The notes beneath the pieces were generated by a model. It saw only the letters and a list, made by a program, of their open reading frames with translations. It was not told the origin of the DNA and did not search any database. 64,000 bases of DNA from assembly GCA_022985045.1 (NCBI GenBank), contig CM040970.1:42581587-42645586 (forward strand), in the 5' to 3' direction. The translations under genes and the position numbers were made by a program. Origin of the DNA: Macadamia tetraphylla. Its lineage: Eukaryota; Streptophyta; Magnoliopsida; Proteales; Proteaceae. Below, piece by piece: positions 57,201 through 61,946 of this stretch. Each line of letters opens with the position of its first letter. Position 1 is the stretch's first letter.

Positions 57201-59292
57201 CCTTTTTTTTTTATCAAGGGAGAGGGTTCTCTGAGCAAGCAAGGTGCACTACACCCAAACATGGTTTTTTTTTTAATCATTGTTTGAATGTGAGGAGGAG
57301 CAATGTATGCTTTAGGCTCTAAGAGCCTATTCCCTTTAATTAAAAATTACGGATATACATGGATCTTTTATTGCATCAACAGGTATACAACATACTGTTC
57401 AATACTAATAATTGTGCATATTTTCATTAAAAAATATTAAAAAAATTCATATAGTTCTAATATAATAGCAGACAATTGGATTTTTTTTAATTTTTTTATT
57501 ATTTTTTATTTTTTATGTTTTAGAAAATTAAAAAACTTTCATTAATGACTACAGATATTTGTGGATCTTACATTACATCTATAGATTGGCTACATGTATT
57601 TCACATGCAATTAGTTCTCTATCAAAATCAGAATTAGAATTGCAACTTTTGGGTTTTCTTAGAAAACAACAAATTATAAATTATAATTTTTTCTGAGAAA
57701 ATATAGTGATCCATGGATCTCCATGGAAATCCCTAGATCTTTACATATTATTAATCCAGCCCTTGAATGTTATTCTTTTAGGATAATATATTTTCATTTT
57801 TAGCCAAATTTTAAACTAGGCCTTGTTCTATGAATATTCAACACAGATTTTGAATTACACCAACCAAAAAAAAAAAAAGTTTGTTGTTTCAAACTTATTT
57901 TCTTACTAAGACATCAAAATCTAACATAGGCTTTGAGGAAAAAGAAATTGAAAACTGTAAAAGGAAAATATTTTTTTTAAATAACTGCTCAAAGTCCTTT
58001 AATCCACATCTTGGTCTACTTGGATTCACTAAAATGAAGATTTCTTTTCACATCTTTGTTTTTAATCACACTTTTTGTATGGTCCCTCAACAGTTTAACC
58101 TAAAAAAATGACAGAATAAAATCTAAGAAAATTGATTCAAAAAGAGAATGAAATGGAAAATCGGATTAAAGAGTTGCCTTGAAATATCTTGATTTATTGT
58201 TGCGAGGATTTATTTTAAATCCTCCTTTTGCTGCATGATTTAGGCTTGTCATTTATGTCTGAAAGAGTTTGGAATAAATGGCTTTTGAAGAGCAAGGGTT
58301 CAATGTGTTAATCTCAAAATTCTTATTCTACATGTACTTTTGACTCACCAAACTACTATGCCATGGAGGTGACTGTGTAGCTGTATGGTTTGATTTGGTT
58401 GACTAGGCTACCTATTTTTAACTCTTCAATCCTATCAGTCATATTCGTTGGAGTTATATTTTCAGAGTTGGCATTTGAAGAGCAGAATGTTTTTGGACTT
58501 GTCCACTGTCTTCAAATTTCATCTCATTACATGTTAATTTTACGACTCAAATACTTAAGTCTCTCTTAGTCTCCTTGTATTTAATTTTTGCTGCCAGATT
58601 ATCAGATGAAGTGAAAAAGGATGAAGCTGTCAAGCATGCTCTTGCGGTCCGTGCAGCTGTTACGTCAGGGAACTATGTGCTGTTCTTCAGATTGTACAAG
58701 TTGGCTCCCAACTTGAACACCTGCCTAATGGGTGGGTATATGTCTCCAATTTCGTGCAATACTAGTCATATGTGTATACCCACATGATATATACATATAT
58801 GTTAACATAGTGTATCACTCACTCCACAGATCTCTATGTTGAGAAGATGCGGTTTGAGGCGTTGAAATGCATGTCTCGTTCTTATCGCCCTACACTCCTG
58901 TTGCGTACATTGCTCAGGTCCTAGGCTTCACAACTGTCTTGCCAACAACTGAAGGAAATGAAGAAAAAGACATGGATGGATTGGAGGAATGTGAGGAATG
59001 GTTAAGGGCACATGGTGCATGCCTCACCAAGGACAACAGCCAAGAGATGCAGCTCGACACGAAGGTAAGCACAAGTTCTGGTTCTGCAGGATGCATTGGC
59101 TAAGTCCTTATGTTGATATGCATGTTTCTGAAGTGAGCTTTGTGGGTGGTGCTATATATTCCTTAAAAACTCTATGGTCCATTATATTTGCAGGCTTCAT
59201 CTTCCAGCCTTTACATGCCAGAACCTGAAGATGCGGTTGCCCATGGGGATACAAATCTTGCCGTTATTGATTTTCTAACGCGAACCTGGTGA
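18178..59292 (+). CDS. SAC3A: SAC3 family protein A homologue (SAC3/GANP domain, LENG8/THP3-like)
   Basis: Thirteen coding exons are read: 18178-18237, 31288-32161, 37001-37456, 43199-43300, 48794-48891, 49701-49878, 50402-50893, 51062-51202, 51476-51535, 55597-55727, 58598-58731, 58830-59064 and 59194-59292, about 1,020 residues. Order, content and length match plant SAC3A (about 1,000 residues): a long Tyr/Gln/Asn/Ser-rich N-terminal half, a basic middle with Lys/Arg clusters, then the SAC3/GANP domain. SAC3/GANP proteins act in mRNA export and processing. Plant SAC3A has been linked to the TREX-2 network and is closest to the THP3/LENG8 branch. Nuclear location is expected. All introns are GT-AG. 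Introns of 13.1, 4.8, 5.7, 5.5, 4.1 and 2.9 kb are full of transposon remains. Single missing bases are inferred near 31390 and 58895, and possibly at the exon 2/3 junction. Confidence 0.9.
18238..22073 (+). other. First part of SAC3A-like intron 1
   Basis: The stretch is A/T-rich with scattered short open frames of random composition. I see no element ends, no domains and no second gene. The whole intron (18238-31287) is about 13 kb. Confidence 0.6.
22074..22185 (+). repeat. 56-bp tandem duplication
   Basis: Two adjacent copies (22074-22129 and 22130-22185) of TCAATTTCTAAATGGAGGAG and what follows differ at only about three positions. Confidence 0.9.
22190..22800. other. High-complexity insert, possible organelle-derived DNA
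   Basis: Base composition and texture change abruptly here: more G and C, few homopolymers, and phrases such as GAGGCCGTATGAACGGAAAA that recall organellar group II intron ends. A 28-codon frame from 22230 (starting MNQGNNWFADPLL) is open but unassigned. I could not match it to a named organelle gene, so nuclear mitochondrial or plastid DNA is only a suspicion. Confidence 0.25.
23071..23418 (+). repeat. 5' LTR of the copia element
   Basis: 348 bp, from TGTTAGAAAGC to TTTCTACA. It contains a TATA-like TATTTAATAAG and a pyrimidine-rich 3' part. Confidence 0.96.
24335..28457 (+). pseudogene. Degenerate copia gag-pol
   Basis: The reading starts at the ATG at 24335 and ends near the TGA at 28455-28457. 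Visible landmarks in order are: a gag zinc knuckle CHHCGKPGH interrupted by a stop (25126-25128); protease with DSGASDHMSG (about 25360); the integrase zinc region HCRLGHPS (about 25727) and core fragments; reverse transcriptase with KARLVAKGYAQV (about 27105) and SLYGLKQSPRAW (about 27358); and RNase H with GFCDADWAG (about 27987). Stops also occur at 24682, 25492, 25927, 26684 and 27321. Frame breaks occur near 26050, 27170 and 28085. The reverse transcriptase catalytic YVDD reads YVND (about 27501). The copy cannot make a working polyprotein. Confidence 0.95.
28465..28810 (+). repeat. 3' LTR of the copia element
   Basis: 346 bp, same ends as the 5' LTR. It follows the purine tract and is followed by the ATTGG target duplication. 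Confidence 0.96.
28816..29330 (+). other. Older sequence split by the copia insertion, with coding-like patches
   Basis: Joined across the target duplication, this flank continues sequence from about 22920-23065. Coding-looking patches occur, such as a frame ending about 29130-29222 that reads EEIPGLRPPAIRDTSYPFLD. They are in different frames and broken. I do not recognise the protein. It may be a pseudogene or an older element. Confidence 0.3.
29620..30000 (+). mobile_element. LTR remnant, copia-like
   Basis: The order is typical of plant LTRs: gtgatggaagtagaggggttgggcc, a TATA-like GAGTATATATAATG at about 29751, a leader with CTAGGGTTTTAGGGCGAG, then GAGGACGTAGCACACCACC and AACCTCGTTAAATCTCTGTG. 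No second LTR or internal region is present. The ends are not sharply defined, so this is a solo LTR or fragment. Confidence 0.55.
30001..31287 (+). other. Last part of SAC3A-like intron 1
   Basis: A/T-rich sequence without a recognisable gene or element. It ends with a short T-rich stretch before the CAGCAG acceptor. Confidence 0.55.
31288..32161 (+). CDS. SAC3A: SAC3A-like gene, coding exon 2 (prion-like low-complexity region)
   Basis: It encodes about 290 residues rich in Tyr, Gln, Asn, Ser and Gly, for example YQHGYYYQYPQQ, HYQQQYKSWAEYYSQT and CAPGTENV. The last two blocks are conserved landmarks of plant SAC3A. The acceptor is a CAGCAG pair, so either AG can be used with one Gln gained or lost. 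The frame entered from exon 1 meets a stop at 31396, while homology continues from 31392 in the neighbouring frame, so one base seems to be missing at about 31387-31392. The donor is TTTCAG|GTTATT at 32161/32162. Confidence 0.8.
32670..33664 (+). mobile_element. Truncated LTR of the TGATGCAG family
   Basis: It starts TGATGCAG, like the two complete solo LTRs at 38430 and 41017. It shares their general layout: a mid-region T/C-rich run and a phrase around ctaggcgac. The expected right end (CTGCATCA) is missing. The sequence stops about where the LINE 3' end begins, so it is cut short at about 995 bp of an expected 1,140. Confidence 0.45.
33665..36775 (-). mobile_element. 5'-truncated L1-type LINE, antisense in intron 2
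   Basis: Minus-strand reading from about 36775 down to a short A tail (T7 at 33665-33671 on the plus strand). In order it shows the end of the endonuclease region, the linker (LALEEKESSLELSSLLAQEE, about 36480), and reverse transcriptase blocks: NHTFICLIPKTEGASSMADF (about 35930), GIRQGCPLSPFLFYLALEVL (about 35500) and the later ESLLCSFLKKG (about 34950). These are diagnostic of plant L1-like LINEs. Stops and frame changes separate the open pieces (36189-35689, 35661-35362, 35128-34874), so it is dead. The endonuclease N-terminus and ORF1 are absent. Confidence 0.9.
36252..36299 (+). repeat. 24-bp tandem duplication inside the LINE
   Basis: Two copies of ACAACTTCAACTTTAATGGC with adjoining bases stand side by side, differing at one or two positions. 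The duplication keeps the frame of the LINE. Confidence 0.8.
37001..37456 (+). CDS. SAC3A: SAC3A-like gene, coding exon 3
   Basis: It encodes a Gln/Pro/Asn-rich segment ending in a conserved block: VSKLQIPTNPRIASNLGLGL, then PKTDKDSSTTNA and PAYIGVSMPKP. It starts at one of two tandem acceptors (TAG|CAG|GCT at 37000 and 37003). These do not match the phase left by exon 2. Either one base is lost at the end of exon 2, or a third AG at 37008 is used. The donor is CTCAAG|GTATGC in phase 0. Confidence 0.8.
38080..38400 (-). mobile_element. LINE RNase H-type fragment, minus strand
   Basis: A minus-strand frame (38303-38106) reads HWRYNHLIRPIKQLAAHFNF and PRSTNGVADDLAKQ. This is the C-terminal part of the RNase H-like (RVT_3) domain found at the end of plant LINEs and in related gene families. 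It is a short isolated piece with no upstream reverse transcriptase. Confidence 0.6.
38430..39968 (+). mobile_element. Solo LTR, TGATGCAG family, copy 1
   Basis: It begins TGATGCAGG and ends GGATCTGCATCA. The flanking 5 bp are ACGCT (38425-38429) and ACACT (39969-39973), a target duplication with one G-to-A change. Without the nested MITE the length is about 1,135 bp, matching copy 2 (1,141 bp). No internal region is present, so it arose by LTR-LTR recombination. It lies in sense orientation in intron 3. Confidence 0.85.
38989..39387. mobile_element. MITE nested in the solo LTR
   Basis: Inverted ends: the left reads GGCCCATATTTAGGGGGGTT and the complement of the right reads GCCCCGTTTGTTTAGAAAGG, followed on both sides by a matching GGGGTGGGA block. 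CTTAG flanks it at 38984-38988 and 39388-39392. It has no coding capacity. The TTA-containing short duplication would fit PIF/Harbinger, but that is not certain. Confidence 0.75.
39980..40480. repeat. Degenerate repeat with recurring gaaattt/gaaacc phrases
   Basis: Short phrases such as GAAATTTTGG, AAATTTCG and GAAACC recur in both orientations over about 500 bp, giving a self-similar texture. No ends or duplication could be defined. Confidence 0.35.
41017..42157 (+). mobile_element. Solo LTR, TGATGCAG family, copy 2
   Basis: It begins TGATGCAGAATC and ends AGATCTGCATCA, with an exact 5-bp target duplication TTGCT (41012-41016 and 42158-42162). The 1,141-bp length agrees with copy 1. A T/C-rich stretch at about 41360-41460 follows a TTTAAATACC box (about 41281) that may be the TATA region. 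It is a solo LTR in sense orientation in intron 3. Confidence 0.92.
42163..43198 (+). other. Remainder of SAC3A-like intron 3
   Basis: A/T-rich sequence with no recognisable element. It ends in a T-rich tract before the acceptor at 43198. Confidence 0.55.
43199..43300 (+). CDS. SAC3A: SAC3A-like gene, coding exon 4
   Basis: Thirty-four codons in phase 0 at both ends, reading PGMFPASLRAYVERALSRC and on to MKE. This is a conserved helix-forming segment of SAC3A. The acceptor is GATGAAG|CCTGGC and the donor GAAGGAG|GTAAGG. Confidence 0.9.
43640..43860 (+). mobile_element. LINE fragment (region after reverse transcriptase)
   Basis: The plus strand reads FLWRAIRLAVLWCLWEEKNA (from about 43711), the W-rich block typical of the zinc-binding reverse-transcriptase-associated region at the end of plant LINEs. 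The frame breaks soon after. A RNase H-like piece at 46110-46350 in the same orientation may be the continuation. Confidence 0.5.
44269..44650 (+). repeat. Direct repeat of about 380 bp, copy A
   Basis: It starts CTCTCACAGCAACATGGTTG and ends near CTTCTACCGCAAGTAACA. A second copy with the same landmarks lies at about 45562-45935. It contains AT-rich runs and TCCTTGGGTCCCACAA. No protein is encoded. Confidence 0.85.
44651..45561 (+). other. LTR-like spacer between the two direct repeats
   Basis: It has a TATA-like CTATATAAGAGGAG at about 44810 and an adjacent leader, similar in layout to TATTATATAAGAGG at about 56550. This suggests an LTR of a further family. The ends are not defined. Confidence 0.35.
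45562..45935 (+). repeat. Direct repeat of about 380 bp, copy B
   Basis: Same order of landmarks as copy A at 44269-44650, with numerous substitutions and small indels. The two copies are about 1.3 kb apart in the same orientation. Confidence 0.85.
46110..46350 (+). mobile_element. LINE RNase H-type fragment, plus strand
   Basis: It reads LNFDGC, then LGVGIVIRSCPGF, then MQAELAFWFGLEFAIWEGF and DSTIVIAW, the order of the RVT_3 RNase H-like domain. A frame change occurs near 46140 and a stop at about 46352. Confidence 0.65.
46567..46730. repeat. GC-rich repeat with CCTAGGC phrases
   Basis: Within 160 bp, phrases of the type GGCGTCTAGG, GCGTCCTAGGCGCC and CGCCTAGGCAATGCCTTG recur, partly as inverted copies. 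Similar ends (TAGGCAACACCTTGACAACC, GGCCTAGGCAACGCCTTGAC) occur at about 52043 and 52412. This looks like a dispersed small transposon family. Confidence 0.5.
46731..48793 (+). other. Remainder of SAC3A-like intron 4
   Basis: No gene is seen. A possible third tRNA-like pol III promoter (TAGCACGGTGG at about 48351, then GTTTGAATCAC at about 48393) is noted without clear ends. Confidence 0.4.
48794..49878 (+). CDS. SAC3A: SAC3A-like gene, coding exons 5 and 6
   Basis: Exon 5 (48794-48891) reads ADGTLFTRDWDIEPLFPLP, a conserved signature, and ends in phase 2 at AAGGA|GTATGC. Exon 6 (49701-49878) completes the codon and reads RSPSRRTKSRWEPI, a basic nuclear-type cluster. It ends in phase 0 at GGGGTG|GTAATC. 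The intervening intron is 809 bp. Confidence 0.85.
49959..50186 (+). repeat. 110-bp tandem duplication with (TA)n, intron 6
   Basis: Two copies of a unit that begins after a TATATATA run with CACACAAGAGTTGAAGAC and runs to CTGATCCAGTCAGCAA (about 49989-50075 and 50099-50184). They differ at about four positions. The (TA)n block precedes each copy, so the full period is about 110 bp. Confidence 0.9.
50402..51535 (+). CDS. SAC3A: SAC3A-like gene, coding exons 7 to 9 (basic linker and start of SAC3/GANP domain)
   Basis: Exon 7 (50402-50893) carries QRPVKKQRL, the acidic SSDSDKEQ and the basic ERKRRENRSKRFEK. It ends with GTCQEIEKRYLRLTSAPDP, the very conserved entry into the SAC3/GANP domain. 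Exon 8 (51062-51202) reads KNYLYKCDQLKSIRQDLTVQ, also strongly conserved. Exon 9 (51476-51535) reads VYETHARLSIEAGDLPEYNQ. All junctions are in phase and use standard splice sites. Confidence 0.95.
51536..55596 (+). other. SAC3A-like intron 9 with repeat debris
   Basis: A 4.1-kb intron. At about 51632-51875 a unit of about 122 bp is tandemly duplicated (GTTCAAGGTTCTAGAAAGGA and GTTCAAGGGTCTAGAAAGGA). The 151-codon minus-strand open frame at 53033-52578 has no recognisable domain. The rest is AT-rich and repeat-like, without clear ends. Confidence 0.55.
55597..59292 (+). CDS. SAC3A: SAC3A-like gene, coding exons 10 to 13 (rest of SAC3/GANP domain and C-terminus)
   Basis: Exon 10 (55597-55727) reads CQSQLQSLYAEGIKGCHMEF and ends in phase 2. 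Exon 11 (58598-58731) reads VKHALAVRAAVTSGNYVLFF. Exon 12 (58830-59064) starts DLYVEKMRFEALKCMSRSYR and continues to LRAHGACL. Within it the frame jumps after Pro-Thr at about 58895, where one base seems to be missing. Exon 13 (59194-59292) reads SLYMPEPEDAVAHGDT and stops at TGA 59290-59292, the usual C-terminus of plant SAC3A. Confidence 0.92.
55728..58597 (+). other. SAC3A-like intron 10
   Basis: A 2.9-kb AT-rich intron. An LTR-like stretch with TATTATATAAGAGG lies at about 56550 and resembles 44810. No coding sequence is recognised. Confidence 0.5.
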
Positions 59293-59620
59293 AGGCTATT
59301 TTTGGTTGTAAACTAATGTATTTTGTGCTCTTATATCTGTCATTTCGCTAGGTCTACTAGTGTATTAATGAGTAGAAATCCAGACAGCTTGATGAAGCGA
59401 TGGATGAGAAAGGTGAGACTTTACTTCCCATGGTTATTTGGGAGTGTTCTTGCCAGCCATTATACCTGTAATAATTTTTAGGGTGTGGATGGATGTACGA
59501 AATTAGAAAAGCCAAATGAAATGGAGGGAGATTTGTTCTTGCGAACTGGTGCTGCTTCAATGTAGAATCTCCTTCAAATTGTTTCTCTTACCTTTATTTG
59601 TGTATAATAACCTCTCTGCG
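59293..59620 (+). terminator. Probable 3'UTR of the SAC3A-like gene
   Basis: A/T-rich sequence follows the stop at 59292, with poly(A)-like hexamers (for example TATAATAA at about 59604). The exact end is uncertain. Confidence 0.35.
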
Positions 59621-59639
59621 ATCCAGGATGGTCTTCTAA

Positions 59640-61946
59640 GTACCTGACATCTTTCTAGTGGAATGAAATTGAATGGGTGGTTAGAATGTTGAGAGGACAA
59701 ATTCTCTGTTTAGAATCGGAGACCCAATATGAAATGGTGAAGGCCCATATTTCATACTAAAAAGATGAATAGAGCAGCAACTACAGCCAGATGGGAAAAC
59801 AAAGTAGACCTCAAAAAGGCTTTTGAAATTAAAACTAAAAAGCAAAGTGAAACAACTTAAGGTGCTGCTCCAAAGTGAAATTTCCTTTCCTCTTTTCAGT
59901 TTACTCGAGGCTATGTTTGGACGTAAGGGAAATGAAATTTTCGAACTTAAGCAAAAGATATTTTTGTAATAAGAGGAGGCGTTCGTTTAGGGTGCTTTCT
60001 CTTGACTAAGCCCCCTTTGCCCTTTATTAGTAAGGGTTTTCTTTTTAAGTTAAAATACTTTTCATCGAAAAGAAAAGGAGGCCCGGGTCAAATAGAATAG
60101 GTTTTTCAAAAAGCATTTCTTTTTTTGGCCTGGGGAAGGGGAGCGGTGAGGTGGGCCCCTTCACTTGTTGTCCGGAAACATGTCTATTGTTTAATCACTG
60201 TTTGGACTGCTTGTGTTAAGCATATAGATGATTGCTCTTTCGAAAGAAAGAGCGTTGATACTTGTGGAGTCTTTCTCAGTCGGCGTGCTTTCAACTGAGC
60301 CACCAAAAAAGGACAATTCCTAAACCCAAGGAAACTAAAGGACGCTAAACTAAGACTCCCGGGCTGACCTTCTTTTTAAGGAGAGTTGAGTGCGGAACCC
60401 CGTTACGGCGAAGAAGGGTTTTGTCACTCTTGTGGTTGTGGATGAAGATGAGTATAAGGGAGGCTTCGATTGCGATTGTGACCGTGGTATCCTCTAATTA
60501 CTGGTGCTGAAGTGAATGAGAAAGAAGCAGGAGAAAATAATGGCTTTGTTTTTTCTCCTCTCTGGTGTAGTGATGTTAATGTGCCCAGAGAGAAAGGATT
60601 TGTGGTGTGGATGGCCCAGTTAGGCAGGCATTGGTACACCTTCGCTAGCCCCCTATTGGTCCTTGGATTATTTGGGGATTATTTTAAAAACGCTGTTTGT
60701 TTGGTGGGAAATAGAGAGAAAAGGAAAATGGGGAGGGGAGATGGCAAATAAGAATGTCCTTCACATATGATCAACATTGCATTTTGATAGGCATAGGGGA
60801 ACAATGAAGGGCATTTTTTATCTCTAACATAAAGGTGAGTAATAACGATAGAAGATGTGTGGGTGAAATATTTTTTTCCCAAAATAAATATTAGCACTAC
60901 AAAGATCTTATACTATGTTTATGAACTAGCTTGTACAAATGGGTTTTGAAAATTTTGAAAGGTTGAGGCTTGACTCATATGCCTGAATGCACTAATTTTG
61001 GTGAACGGAAAGCCTCCATTACAAGTCATAGAATAGGGGGGATTTGAGGAGAGAGAAAGTAGGTAAGGCTCACGATTCTGCATCTTAGCGTGCGAAAGAA
61101 TTTACACATGGACAGTGTACAAATCTTTTGCCTTTTTTGAAATTTTATTTTACTTGTCCCCATCTTGTATGCGTGGTGATAAATAGAGATGTCAATCTTC
61201 AACAAAAAAAAAAAAAAAAAAAAAGAAAAGAATAAGAAGAAATATCAATCAAGACAGTTCTAGGTAATTGCAAAGAGGCCTAATTAATTCCACCTTTTAT
61301 GGGACTAGGATTAAAATCATACCAATAAACTAATCAAGAATTGATACTAATTAATAATAAAATGGTCTGATCTAGGTTCCTGAGCAATCCCAATTTTTAA
61401 TCGATTTAAATATCAAAATTGCAATCAATTACATCCAAAGAAAATATTTTAGTTCATATATTGGGACAACATACACATTATGTTATACAATACGATTAAA
61501 TCTCTGAAACACGAGGAGTCAAGGACTGAATGACCCATTTCACATAAATACATTTGCCCTAAGAGGCAATTAAAAGTTATCAAGCTCTAAATACACTAGT
61601 AAATGTATCATTCAAACGTTTCCAATAAATAATTCAAAATAAATTACAACTTTATAACCGACATTACAACTACCAGTTTTTCCCTGAAATTATTAAATTA
61701 CAGCTTGAATATAATATTACACTTTTATTTTTTGAGTAAACCACAAAATTACACAATATTAAGGGAAAAAAAGGACCTTGGGTCTAAAACAGTGAAGAAG
61801 TCCATATCTAACTTACAACAACCCAACTTTAATTTTGATTAAAAATACAACCAACCCCAAATATTCCCAATTTTTCAAAAAAAAAGAATTTCCCGCCAAG
61901 CAACAAGCATTTGGACACACCAATTAACTGATTAACTGACTTTTCT
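59640..61946. other. Intergenic region between the SAC3A-like and ABCG genes
   Basis: No gene is seen. 60180-60430 is of higher complexity, with phrases such as TTTCGAAAGAAAGAGCGTTG that could be organelle-derived, but this is unproven. An A run lies at about 61203-61222. Sequence at about 61680-61946 is probably the 3'UTR of the minus-strand ABCG gene, with an AATAAA on the minus strand at about 61720. Confidence 0.45.
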
